DNA of 64,000 nucleotides, taken from assembly GCA_045863055.1 (NCBI GenBank), contig BTUW01000001.1, forward strand, positions 186,001 to 250,000, given 5' to 3'. The notes below the pieces were generated by a model. The model saw only the letters and a list, made by a program, of their open reading frames with translations. It made no database searches and was not told the DNA's origin. The DNA comes from UTCHB3 sp008363265. GTDB taxonomy: Bacteria > Bacteroidota > Ignavibacteria > Ignavibacteriales > Ignavibacteriaceae. Below, piece after piece: positions 26,020 to 34,812 of the stretch (its first letter is position 1; every line of letters starts with the position of its first letter). The position numbers and the translations under genes were made by a program.

Positions 26020-27189
26020 TTAATTAAAAGCAGCAATGCCGGTGATGTCTTCACCAATGATCAGGGTGTGCATCTCGTGCGTTCCTTCATAGGTTATTAC
26101 CGACTCAAGATTATTCGCATGACGCATAACCGGATATTCGTCAAGTATACCATTTGCACCATGAATACCTCTGGCCATTCTGGCGATGTTTAGAGCCATG
26201 TCACAGTTGTTTCGCTTTGCCATTGAGACCTGCTGGAATCTCAGATCGCCGGAATCTTTAAGTCTTCCAAGTTGCAGGTTCATTAGCTGGGCTTTTGTGA
26301 TCTCGGTGACCATATGTACCAGTTTTTCCTGGGTCATCTGATAACCCGCAATCGGCTTCGAGAACTGAACCCTTGAAAGGGCATATTTCAATGATGAATC
26401 ATAGCATGACATTGCCGATCCAACGACACCCCAGGCGATTCCGTATCTTGCCTGATTGAGGCACATTAATGGTGCTTTTAATCCTTCTGCTTTAGGAAGT
26501 CTGTTCTCTTCAGGGATGAAGACGGAATCGAATACCAGTTCAGAAGTTACTGATGCTCTGAGTGAGTGTTTGCCCTTCATTTCAGGGGCGGTAAAACCTT
26601 TCATTCCTTTTTCAACAAGGAAGCCTGCCACTTTGCCGTCTAGTTTCGCCCAGACAACAGCGACATCTGCAAGTGTACCATTGGTGATCCACATCTTGGC
26701 ACCATTCAGAATGTAACCCCCTTCGGTTCTTTCGGCTTTAGTTACCATACCGCCGGGGTTGGAACCAAAATCGGGCTCTGTTAAACCAAAGCAGCCGATC
26801 AGTTCACCTTTCGCGAGTTTTGGCAGCCATTTCCTTCTCTGTTCCTCGCTTCCAAATGTGTAGATCGGGTACATTACAAGGGCGCTCTGTACTGATACGA
26901 AACTTCGTACACCACTGTCGCCTCTCTCAAGTTCCTGCATAACAAGACCGTAAGCAACGTTGTTCATGTCGGCTCCGCCGTACTCAGATGGAAGGTTTGC
27001 ACCGAACAGACCGATCTCACCCATTTTGGGGATCAGATCCATTGGAAAGGTACCCTCCCTGTAATGCTTTTCTATCACCGGAATGATGTTATCTTCAACA
27101 AAATCCCGTACCATTTCCCTAACCATCTTCTCTTCATCTGATAATAACAAGTCTATGTTAAAATAGTCGACACCGCTATAACCGGACAT
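26020..27189 (-). CDS. Acyl-CoA dehydrogenase, glutaryl-CoA dehydrogenase type
   Basis: 389 residues. FAD enzyme of the acyl-CoA dehydrogenase fold. Several segments are those of glutaryl-CoA dehydrogenase: RGDSGVRSFVSVQSALVM (Arg-Ser near the carboxylate site), GCFGLTEPDFGSNPGGM, KHSLRASVTSEL and catalytic Glu in TYEGTHEMHTLIIGEDITG. Such enzymes make crotonyl-CoA from glutaryl-CoA in lysine/tryptophan breakdown. Start chosen at ATG 27189, because AGGAG lies 6 bases upstream; an earlier in-frame ATG at 27216 has no such site. First gene of the run to purD. Substrate specificity is inferred. Confidence 0.87.
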   Translation of the reverse strand: MSGYSGVDYFNIDLLLSDEEKMVREMVRDFVEDNIIPVIEKHYREGTFPMDLIPKMGEIGLFGANLPSEYGGADMNNVAYGLVMQELERGDSGVRSFVSVQSALVMYPIYTFGSEEQRRKWLPKLAKGELIGCFGLTEPDFGSNPGGMVTKAERTEGGYILNGAKMWITNGTLADVAVVWAKLDGKVAGFLVEKGMKGFTAPEMKGKHSLRASVTSELVFDSVFIPEENRLPKAEGLKAPLMCLNQARYGIAWGVVGSAMSCYDSSLKYALSRVQFSKPIAGYQMTQEKLVHMVTEITKAQLMNLQLGRLKDSGDLRFQQVSMAKRNNCDMALNIARMARGIHGANGILDEYPVMRHANNLESVITYEGTHEMHTLIIGEDITGIAAFN

Positions 27190-27332
27190 TTGATCTCCTG
27201 TATAATTGATATGCATTTTTTTGAAAATAATAACTTTAAAGTTAAGGTTTTAATGAGAGGTGGGCAAATGGAATCTAATGATTCCGGGAGATTACAAGCG
27301 GTTTTTTGGTGGCAGTTATGAGGGATCGAAGA

Positions 27333-27358
27333 GGCCTGATCTTATTGAGAATCAGGCC
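27333..27358 (-). terminator. Hairpin at the end of the aldehyde dehydrogenase gene
   Basis: GGCCTGAT (27358-27351) and ATCAGGCC (27340-27333) form an 8-bp stem overlapping the TGA stop codon. It is followed by TCTTCGATCC rather than a T run, so it is a weak terminator or a 3' stabilising hairpin. Confidence 0.4.
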
Positions 27359-28716
27359 ACATAAATGGTTTTAACATTAACAAACTCTCTGATTCCCTGC
27401 AGCGATAATTCCCTGCCGAAACCGGAGGTTTTTATTCCTCCGAAGGGAAGGCGAGGATCACTTTTAACGAATGTGTTTACAAAGCATGAACCGGCCTCAA
27501 GTTCATTCAGTGCCACACTCTCGCCATAAGAACTGTCGCCCGTAAACACCGCGGCGCCAAGTCCATATCGGGTAGAGTTTGCTATCTCCAGCGCGTGTTG
27601 CATGTCGCGGACTTTTACCAGAACCGCAACTGGGCCAAATATTTCCTCGGTACACACCGGAGACGTTTCATCAGACTCTTCGATCACGGTGACAGGATAG
27701 AAGAATCCCGGGCCATCAGGAATGTATCCTCCGATCAGCGGTTTAGCCCCCTGAGCGACTGAATCATTAACCTGGGTGTGAAGTGCTTCCCTAAGATCTT
27801 CCCTTGCCATGGGACCAATGAACGTCCCTTCTTCCAGTGGATCCCCCACTTTCAGATCATATGCAAGTTTAAGAAACTCCGCCTTGAACTCTTCGTATAC
27901 TTTCTCAAAAACGAGCAGTCTTTTAGCTGCAATGCAACTCTGTCCCGCGTTCAGGAACCTTCCTGTGATGCATGCTTTTGCGGCTGATTCGATATCAGCG
28001 GTATCTGTAACTATGTAAGGATCGCTTCCGCCGAGTTCGAGAACGCACTTTTTAATTTCACTCCCTGCGATTGTAGCCACGGACCTCCCTGCCCTTGTGC
28101 TGCCCGTAAGAGTAACTGCGGCTATCCTCTCATTCCTGATCATCGCCTCCACATCCGTAACTTCCACGATCACAGTGCTGAAAACATTTGCCGGAAAACC
28201 GGCCTCCAAAATTAGTTTTTCTATCTCAAGAGCACATCCTGTCACGTTTGGTGAATGCTTCAGAATGCCGCAATTCCCCGCCATCAGTGCCGGAGCAGCA
28301 AAACGGAAAACCTGCCAAAATGGAAAATTCCAAGGCATGATGGCCAGGATTGTACCAAGGGGTTGATATGCGATGAAGCTTTTGGCGGCATCGGTTATCA
28401 CATGTTCCGGCTGCAGGAAATTCTCACCATTTTCAGCATAGTATTCACAAACCCATGCCGACTTTTCGATCTCGGCCACTCCCTGAGGAAGCGGTTTACC
28501 CATCTCCCGTGCCATCAGTCCGGCCAGGAATTCCTTTTTATTCCTGAGCAGCGATGACACCCTGTTCAACCATGCACGTCGATCAGCGAAAGAAGTCCTG
28601 CGATACTCCCTGAAAGCGACATCAGAATCTTCAATCTTCTTTAGAATCTGACCATTATCCATAATTGGATAGGAAGCAAATCTATCTCCGGTTCGCGGAT
28701 CAACAGAGTAGAACAT
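27352..28716 (-). CDS. NAD(P)-dependent succinate-semialdehyde-type dehydrogenase
   Basis: 454 residues, the length of the short SSADH group (Sad/YneI-like). Oxidises succinate semialdehyde or a similar aldehyde to the acid. Visible: MPWNFPFWQVFRFAAPALMAGN (oxyanion Asn and cofactor site), TGSTRAGRSVA, catalytic Glu in LELGGSDPYIV and catalytic Cys in NAGQSCIAAKR, then CTEEIFGPV. Abuts the M64 peptidase gene with no gap. The specific aldehyde is inferred from resemblance only. Confidence 0.87.
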   Translation of the reverse strand: MFYSVDPRTGDRFASYPIMDNGQILKKIEDSDVAFREYRRTSFADRRAWLNRVSSLLRNKKEFLAGLMAREMGKPLPQGVAEIEKSAWVCEYYAENGENFLQPEHVITDAAKSFIAYQPLGTILAIMPWNFPFWQVFRFAAPALMAGNCGILKHSPNVTGCALEIEKLILEAGFPANVFSTVIVEVTDVEAMIRNERIAAVTLTGSTRAGRSVATIAGSEIKKCVLELGGSDPYIVTDTADIESAAKACITGRFLNAGQSCIAAKRLLVFEKVYEEFKAEFLKLAYDLKVGDPLEEGTFIGPMAREDLREALHTQVNDSVAQGAKPLIGGYIPDGPGFFYPVTVIEESDETSPVCTEEIFGPVAVLVKVRDMQHALEIANSTRYGLGAAVFTGDSSYGESVALNELEAGSCFVNTFVKSDPRLPFGGIKTSGFGRELSLQGIREFVNVKTIYVA

Positions 28717-29994
28717 CTATTTCCCTGTGTAATAGTCGATCATTCTCTGGATCGCCCTCTTGCAAACCGTGCAGTAATTATCAACAGATATTGAGTTCAT
28801 TGAGCAATCCTGTTTTGGGCGATAAACACCTTTGGCAACATATCCCCCACCCTCAAACGCGCCAAGTCTTTTCTCAAACTCTTTGGTCGCAGGTGTCGGG
28901 ATCGGAGTATCCTCTTTCACGAGGTCCTTCCACTTTGATTCGAAGTTCACGAGAGTCGTAATGTTCGCTTCAAGCGGCTCAACACCAAGGGGGTAGAAGT
29001 CGTTGTAGGCAGTCGAACTTGTATAGTATTCATCCGCGAGAAAAGCGAAGGCATGACCGAACTCATGAACGAAAACATACTCGGAATAGATGTTAAAATT
29101 AACACATGTGGCGTAATAATTGTAGATTGCCCCACCACCGTATTTGTCTGTATTAACGAGAATGTATATCTGATCGTAAGGAGCGTTTGCCGCCAGATCA
29201 CGAACCGCATTATATTCTTCCGTCATGAGATAGCGCTCTTCATCGAAAGTATAAAATGAAGTGCCGGCTGCGGTGTTCACATAGATCTTTTCTGCGGGAA
29301 TATCTGTACCCGACTGCCGGGAAGGAGCTTCTATCCCCCAAATATTGAAGGAGGTCTTGTTCTCTTTATAGGGAGATGAGTTGAACAGATACTGGGCGAA
29401 TCTGCTGCAGTCTTTCTTGAACTGGTCCATTTCTTTCGAAGTGTAGCCCTCGGGAATGATCACAATATCGACCTTCTCCCCGGGATCCCCATTATTGACC
29501 ACTTTGAACGAGGGGTAAACATTATCCCTGTCCTTCTTGATAAAGTAGTTTTTGGGATCGATGGTCATTTCAAATTTTTTTACGAATGACTGATCTTTCA
29601 GTCTTGTCGAAATAGTAACCTTGACAGGGGCTTTCGGGAAAGGAAAAACGACACTTTCCTCGAATGCTTTATTGACTGTCTTGGCCTCATCTGTGGTCTG
29701 CCACTCTGAGAACAAAGTCGAGTAGTGTTTTGAGTAGATCAGCTTGCCGGTTACAGCATCATAAACTTCTGCTTTATACTTGCCGTAATTGAAAGGATCG
29801 ATCAGATTCTTCACCGGGCCGCCCCAATGCGGTTCCTCTATCAGAGTACTGAAGTAGTAGAAGTCATCTGTTTTATTTCCTGCGTGAGTATAATCCAAAC
29901 GCAGTGTTTTCTTCTCGAAGTACTTCTCGAACTCCGTCTGGGCATTGAGGTTGATCACTAAAAACAAAAAGAGTAAAGACCGTAAAACTTGCAT
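28717..29994 (-). CDS. Secreted M64 family metallopeptidase
   Basis: 425 residues with signal peptide MQVLRSLLFLFLVINLNAQ. The N-terminal half is a beta-rich domain with DIVIIPEGYTSKEMDQF, the usual start of the peptidase M64 catalytic domain. The zinc site is HEFGH at 310-314 with the downstream ADEYY at 320-324, the M64 signature (HExxH plus LADEY). The family includes Clostridium IgA peptidase, but in Bacteroidota it is widespread and the substrate is unknown. C-terminal cysteines CSMNSISVDNYCTVCKR may form disulfides. Same operon as the aldehyde dehydrogenase. Confidence 0.9.
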   Translation of the reverse strand: MQVLRSLLFLFLVINLNAQTEFEKYFEKKTLRLDYTHAGNKTDDFYYFSTLIEEPHWGGPVKNLIDPFNYGKYKAEVYDAVTGKLIYSKHYSTLFSEWQTTDEAKTVNKAFEESVVFPFPKAPVKVTISTRLKDQSFVKKFEMTIDPKNYFIKKDRDNVYPSFKVVNNGDPGEKVDIVIIPEGYTSKEMDQFKKDCSRFAQYLFNSSPYKENKTSFNIWGIEAPSRQSGTDIPAEKIYVNTAAGTSFYTFDEERYLMTEEYNAVRDLAANAPYDQIYILVNTDKYGGGAIYNYYATCVNFNIYSEYVFVHEFGHAFAFLADEYYTSSTAYNDFYPLGVEPLEANITTLVNFESKWKDLVKEDTPIPTPATKEFEKRLGAFEGGGYVAKGVYRPKQDCSMNSISVDNYCTVCKRAIQRMIDYYTGK

Positions 29995-30064
29995 TGCTCA
30001 CCATATTATTAACAATTAGCAAATTTACTGATTTTTACTCTTTTTTTCAGTAGAAAGTTTGAGT

Positions 30065-30358
30065 TTATTCGGGTATTTCGATATTTCTGTCGATTGCCGA
30101 AGCCAGTTTGAAATCACGCCCGGTGATGCCGTTTGCATCGTGGGTTGAAGTGGTTACCCGGAGTTTGTTCCATCCGTACATCAGAATATCGGGGTGATGA
30201 TTCTGATCTTCGGCAAGTTCAGCGATCTTGTTAACTGCAGTGACCACATCGGTAAAATTGCTGAACTGATAGTTCTTGGTGATGGTATCACCCTCACGTG
30301 CCCAACCCTTGAGGCCGGTCAGCTCATTATTCACCATTTCATCAGGTAATTTTAACAT
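30065..30358 (-). CDS. 4a-hydroxytetrahydrobiopterin (pterin carbinolamine) dehydratase
   Basis: 97 residues, typical of the PCD/DCoH family. Dehydrates the 4a-carbinolamine pterin made by aromatic amino acid hydroxylases so the cofactor can be recycled. The active-site signature is clear: DQNHHPDILMYGWNKLRV followed by STHDANGIT. Start at ATG 30358, since GGAGGAG (30368-30362) precedes it; an in-frame TTG at 30370 is part of that site. Sits directly behind the clpC terminator. Its presence suggests a phenylalanine hydroxylase elsewhere, feeding the tyrosine pathway at 54802-59270. Confidence 0.93.
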   Translation of the reverse strand: MLKLPDEMVNNELTGLKGWAREGDTITKNYQFSNFTDVVTAVNKIAELAEDQNHHPDILMYGWNKLRVTTSTHDANGITGRDFKLASAIDRNIEIPE

Positions 30359-30382
30359 TTTCTCCTCCAATGATTTGAAAAC

Positions 30383-30414
30383 AAAAAAAAGAGGCTGCCC
30401 CTGAAGGCAGCCTC
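30383..30414 (-). terminator. Strong intrinsic terminator after clpC
   Basis: GAGGCTGCC (30414-30406) pairs with GGCAGCCTC (30399-30391) around a six-base loop, then eight T residues (30390-30383). It lies 5 bases past the clpC stop and only 15 bases before the ribosome site of the dehydratase gene. Confidence 0.88.
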
Positions 30415-30419
30415 GTAAA

Positions 30420-32918
30420 TTATACGCTCAGATCAGAACCAACTTCAAGTGAACTTTCGTCCATGAAGATCAAGTAGTCGTTGTCATTCAAGTGACGGGC
30501 AACGATTTTGGTTCCTTCTTTAAATGAACCTCTAAGTATCTCTTCACTGAGTGGATCTTCAATATAGTTCTGAATTGCTCTCTTAAGTGGTCTTGCACCG
30601 AATTTAGGATCAAATCCTTTATCTGCGAGGAAACTCTTCGCCGAGTCTTCGATTACAAGCTCAAGTTTGTTGTCGTGAATATTCTTCATCAGGTCCTTGA
30701 TCTCAACGTCAATGATCTTGATGATGTCATCTTTATCCAGATTCCTGAATACTATCTGGTCATCAAGTCTGTTTAAGAATTCGGGACTGAAAAGTTTTTT
30801 CACTGCATCATCGATAACGCTCTTCATGCTGTCATACTGATCTTTCTGACCATCCGCGCTAAAACCGAATGAACCTGTCGCGCGGATATCCCTTATACCA
30901 ATATTCGAGGTCATAATTATGATCGTGTTCTTGAAGTCAACTTTTCTTCCGAGACTGTCTGTAAGTCTTCCCTCATCAAGAACCTGCAGCAGCAGGGAGA
31001 AGATATCAGGATGAGCTTTCTCGATCTCATCGAAAAGAACTACTGAATAAGGTTTCCTTCTGACTTTCTCCGTGAGCTGACCACCTTCTTCATATCCGAC
31101 ATATCCCGGAGGCGCTCCAACCAGACGGCTTACAGCGAACTTCTCCATATACTCGCTCATATCGATCTTTATCAGCGCGTCTTCACTGTCAAAAAGGTAT
31201 CTTGCCAGAACCTTGCAAAGCTCCGTCTTTCCGACGCCGGTAGGTCCCAGGAAAATAAAACTTCCGATCGGTCTGTCAGGGTTCTTTAGACCGGCGCGGG
31301 CTCTTCTGATAGCCTTTGTAAGCTTTTTGATCGGCTCGTCCTGACCGATAATACTCCCTTTAAGCGCTTCTTCCATGTTCAGAAGTTTTTCGGATTCAGT
31401 CTGGGCTACTCTTGTCACAGGAATACCGGTCATCATGGCTACAACTGTGGCAATATCCTCTTCAGTAACATCGAATACATTCTCTTTGGATTTCAGTTCC
31501 CACTCTTCCTTTGCAGTCTCAAGATCCGCAAGTAATGTTCGCTCGGAATCCCTGAGACGGGCGGCTTCTTCGTAATCCTGCTGTTTGACGACGGCCGCTT
31601 TCTGTTTCCGCACATTCTCAACATCCTCTTCCATCTTGAGTATCTCGGCAGGTACCTCATAATTGCGCATGTGGACACGGCTACCGGCTTCATCGATCAC
31701 ATCAATGGCTTTATCCGGCAGATGACGGTCAGTGATGTAGCGGATACTCATTTTGACGGCTGATTCGATCGCCTCGGTTGAGTACTTCACATGGTGATGT
31801 TCTTCATACTTGACTTTGATGTTCTCGAGTATCTGCATTGTATCTTCATAAGTTGGTGGTTCCACCATCACCTTTTGGAATCTTCTGTCAAGTGCACCGT
31901 CAGTTTCGATGTACTTCCTGTACTCATCCAGCGTCGTAGCTCCTATACACTGAAAATCACCTCTGGCGAGCGCAGGTTTGAACATATTGGAAGCATCCAG
32001 CGATCCGGATGCACCGCCTGCTCCCACTATCGTATGGAGTTCATCGATGAAGATGATAACCTCTTTGGCTTTTTCAAGTTCAGTGAGAAGGGCTTTCATT
32101 CTTTCTTCGAACTGTCCGCGATACTTGGTACCGGCAACAAGTCCGGCAAGATCAAGGGTAACCACCCTCTTGTCCTGCAGAATTCGCGGGACTTTTTTCT
32201 CAACGATCCTTATCGCGAGTCCTTCCGCGATCGCGGTTTTACCTACACCCGGCTCACCAATAAGAACAGGATTGTTCTTTTTTCTGCGGCTGAGTATCTG
32301 GGCGACTCTTTCAATCTCTGTTTCACGACCGATGACGGGGTCAAGCTTGTCCTCAAGAGCAAGTTTTGTTAGATCACGCCCGAAATTATCGAGCACCGGG
32401 GTTTTAGTTTTCTCCTGTTTCTTCGACTGTGGCGGAGGCAACGGACCCGGGCCGCTACTGCCTCTGTCGGCATTCGATTCCCTGCTCGATAGAAGACTGT
32501 TAAGCTCGTTTTTTGCGGCTTCATAAGAGAGCCCGAACTGCATCAATATCTGTGTTGCGAGGGTATCTTCATCCCTCAATAATGAGAGCAGCAGATGTTC
32601 AGTTCCTATCACATCAGCTTTGTATATCTTTGCCTCGATCTGTGTTATTTTCAGTATTTTTTCAGCCTGCTTGGTCAGGGGCAGGTTGCCGATGGTCAGG
32701 GTTCCTCCGCTTGACCTTAATGAATCCTCTATGACCTTCTTGAGTTCAAGAAGATCAACATCGAGATTCTTCAGGATACGGACAGCCACACCTTGACCTT
32801 CCCTGATTATCCCAAGGAGCAAATGCTCCGTACCGATATAATCATGTCCGAGTCTAACCGCTTCTTCCCTGCTCAGCCTGATCACATCTTGCAGCCTGTC
32901 CGAAAAACTTCCATCCAT
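30420..32918 (-). CDS. clpC: ATP-dependent Clp protease ATPase subunit ClpC
   Basis: 832-residue AAA+ unfoldase that feeds substrates to ClpP. Two N-terminal Clp repeats (residues 4-70 and 79-145; GTEHLLLGIIREG and GTEHLLLSLLRDE), first AAA domain with Walker A GEPGVGKTA and Walker B VIIFIDELHT, a UVR-type middle segment VVKQQDYEEAARLRDSE, and second AAA domain with GPTGVGKTEL and VVLFDEIEKAH. The UVR motif and medium-length middle domain point to ClpC rather than ClpA or ClpB. Upstream, TTG (32983-32981), 20 bases, TATATTCG (32960-32953) is a possible promoter. Neighbours are unrelated. Confidence 0.96.
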   Translation of the reverse strand: MDGSFSDRLQDVIRLSREEAVRLGHDYIGTEHLLLGIIREGQGVAVRILKNLDVDLLELKKVIEDSLRSSGGTLTIGNLPLTKQAEKILKITQIEAKIYKADVIGTEHLLLSLLRDEDTLATQILMQFGLSYEAAKNELNSLLSSRESNADRGSSGPGPLPPPQSKKQEKTKTPVLDNFGRDLTKLALEDKLDPVIGRETEIERVAQILSRRKKNNPVLIGEPGVGKTAIAEGLAIRIVEKKVPRILQDKRVVTLDLAGLVAGTKYRGQFEERMKALLTELEKAKEVIIFIDELHTIVGAGGASGSLDASNMFKPALARGDFQCIGATTLDEYRKYIETDGALDRRFQKVMVEPPTYEDTMQILENIKVKYEEHHHVKYSTEAIESAVKMSIRYITDRHLPDKAIDVIDEAGSRVHMRNYEVPAEILKMEEDVENVRKQKAAVVKQQDYEEAARLRDSERTLLADLETAKEEWELKSKENVFDVTEEDIATVVAMMTGIPVTRVAQTESEKLLNMEEALKGSIIGQDEPIKKLTKAIRRARAGLKNPDRPIGSFIFLGPTGVGKTELCKVLARYLFDSEDALIKIDMSEYMEKFAVSRLVGAPPGYVGYEEGGQLTEKVRRKPYSVVLFDEIEKAHPDIFSLLLQVLDEGRLTDSLGRKVDFKNTIIIMTSNIGIRDIRATGSFGFSADGQKDQYDSMKSVIDDAVKKLFSPEFLNRLDDQIVFRNLDKDDIIKIIDVEIKDLMKNIHDNKLELVIEDSAKSFLADKGFDPKFGARPLKRAIQNYIEDPLSEEILRGSFKEGTKIVARHLNDNDYLIFMDESSLEVGSDLSV

Positions 32919-33153
32919 CTTGTTGTCCTAAGTTTTTAGATTTTTAATTGATCGAATATAGAGATTCTTCATTTTTTATACAATTCAGGTTGAATTCAAT
33001 CAAAAATAAATGACCGGATTCATTTTAAAATTCTTCATACTTATTAAACAAATGTAATTGAAGTTTTGTTCTTAAAATAAATTCACCCCTCTTATATGAG
33101 TGATTTTTAGTATCTTTTGTAGATTATTTAATAAATCTTATCCGGAGAAAATA

Positions 33154-34152
33154 ATGCCAGACGAAATCTTAACCGGCTTCTCGATCTTCATCATCGTAGG
33201 GGCAATAATATTCCTCATGTTTTTCCTTTATTTTGTACCGGTCGGGCTATGGATAACAGCCCTCTCATCGGGTGTTAAAGTAAAGATATTCAAAGACCTC
33301 GTTGGTATGAGGCTCAGAAAGATCAACCCGCACGTGATCGTCAGGGCGAAGATCACAGCCACGAAGGCGGGTATCGAAGTGGAGATACCGAAACTTGAAG
33401 CCCACCTTCTCGCGGGTGGAAATGTTGATAAAGTGGTTAACGCGCTTATCTCAGCCGACAAAGCCCAACTCGATCTCTCCTTCGAAAGAGCCACCGCGAT
33501 CGATCTCGCCGGTCGTGATGTACTCGATGCCGTAAAAATGTCGGTTAACCCCAAGGTTATCGAAACTCCCCTCGTTGCAGCCATGGCGAAGGACGGTATC
33601 CAGCTGAAAGCGGTTGCAAGGATCACAGTTAGAACAAATATTGAAAGACTTGTCGGTGGTGCCGGTGAAGCGACAATTCTCGCCAGGGTTGGTGAAGGTA
33701 TTGTTTCAACTATCGGTTCCTCTGAAAGCCACAAACATGTACTTGAGAATCCCGACTCGATCTCCAAAGTGGTTCTGAGCAAGGGCCTCGACAGTGGTAC
33801 GGCTTTCGAAATTCTCTCGATCGATATCGCGGATGTCGATGTCGGTGCAAACATTGGCGCGAAGCTTCAGGCCGATCAGGCTCAGGCAGATCTTCAGATC
33901 GCACGCGCGAGAGCTGAAGAGCGCAGGGCCGCTGCAGTAGCCCTCGAGCAGGAAATGAACGCCGAAGTCGCCAGACAAAAAGCCAAGGTAATTGAAGCCG
34001 AAGCTGAAGTACCGAAAGCGATCGCTGAAGCTTTCAGATCGGGCAATCTCGGAATTATGGACTACTACAATCTTAAAAATGTTCAGGCCGATACCAGCAT
34101 GAGAGAAGCGATCGCGAAACCTGACGATTCGAAGTCAAAACCGGCAAGCTAA
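33154..34152 (+). CDS. floA: Flotillin-like protein FloA
   Basis: 332 residues of the FloA/YqfA (UPF0365) family, a membrane scaffold that organises lipid-ordered domains. N-terminal membrane hairpin (about residues 6-40, IFIIVGAIIFLMFFLYFVPVG), then the SPFH-like core (SGVKVKIFKDLVGMRLRKI; AAMAKDGIQLKAVARITVRT) and a C-terminal alanine/glutamate coiled coil (RARAEERRAAAVALEQE). Start at ATG 33154 with GGAGAAA just upstream; a GTG 54 bases earlier is less likely. FloA genes often follow an NfeD gene, which is absent here. Confidence 0.95.
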   Translation: MPDEILTGFSIFIIVGAIIFLMFFLYFVPVGLWITALSSGVKVKIFKDLVGMRLRKINPHVIVRAKITATKAGIEVEIPKLEAHLLAGGNVDKVVNALISADKAQLDLSFERATAIDLAGRDVLDAVKMSVNPKVIETPLVAAMAKDGIQLKAVARITVRTNIERLVGGAGEATILARVGEGIVSTIGSSESHKHVLENPDSISKVVLSKGLDSGTAFEILSIDIADVDVGANIGAKLQADQAQADLQIARARAEERRAAAVALEQEMNAEVARQKAKVIEAEAEVPKAIAEAFRSGNLGIMDYYNLKNVQADTSMREAIAKPDDSKSKPAS

Positions 34153-34155
34153 GCC

Positions 34156-34812
34156 ATGGACAACATTTTTGAGATCATCGTATTCATCATCTTCTTTATC
34201 ATTTCTGTAGTAAGCAGTATGAAAAAGAAGGAGAAGGAAGTGCCGCCTCAACAGCCGAAAAGGCAGCCCAAGAGGAACCCGCCACAGCAGCGACCGGCAC
34301 CCAAGGAATACACTACCTATTCAAGTACGCAAAAGCAAAGCGAAACTGCACAGCCAAGTGATGCTTTCTCTGAGCTTGAGGCTCTGTTCGGCCGGGGTAC
34401 CACTCCCCGGCCACAGAGTGAAAGTGGCTACACTTCGCGCGCGAAAGACCCCTCGCGTGAATCTGATTTCAAGCCTTTCGAGGAAACCGTTAAGCAACCA
34501 ACTTATCAGGAGTACAGATCGAGAGAACCCCTGATAAAGCCTGACCAGACAAGTGAATCGAACTTCACCCTGAGCTACGAGGATCTCCCATCCCCGGAAA
34601 CAGAGTCGGTGAGTCTTGAAGAGCTGAGCAGACAGTTTGAACAGGCTGAGGCTTCAGCAATGCGGAGGGAACACGAAGTGGCTGACGCGAACCTGACCTA
34701 CAGCAGAAGCCGTGGGCTAATAGATAAATTAAAGAGTCGCGAATCTTTCAGGGACGCGATCGTAATGAGTGAGATACTACAAAGACGCGGAGCAAATTGG
34801 AAAAGAGCCTAA
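34156..34812 (+). CDS. Single-pass membrane protein with disordered cytoplasmic part
   Basis: 218 residues, family not recognised. One N-terminal membrane helix (residues 4-21, IFEIIVFIIFFIISVVSS), then a Lys/Pro/Gln-rich stretch (KKKEKEVPPQQPKRQPKRN) and a long acidic/serine-rich region predicted to be disordered. The last 60 residues look helical (EELSRQFEQAEASAM ... DKLKSRESFRDAIVMSEILQRR), a conserved-looking tail ending like a small interaction motif. It begins 3 bases after floA, so it is a likely partner of FloA. Overlaps the helicase start by 16 bases. Confidence 0.7.
   Translation: MDNIFEIIVFIIFFIISVVSSMKKKEKEVPPQQPKRQPKRNPPQQRPAPKEYTTYSSTQKQSETAQPSDAFSELEALFGRGTTPRPQSESGYTSRAKDPSRESDFKPFEETVKQPTYQEYRSREPLIKPDQTSESNFTLSYEDLPSPETESVSLEELSRQFEQAEASAMRREHEVADANLTYSRSRGLIDKLKSRESFRDAIVMSEILQRRGANWKRA

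Noticed and set aside
31978..32526. 182-codon open frame opposite clpC
   Set aside because: Antisense shadow of a strongly conserved gene; low-complexity serine-rich product with no homology I can see.
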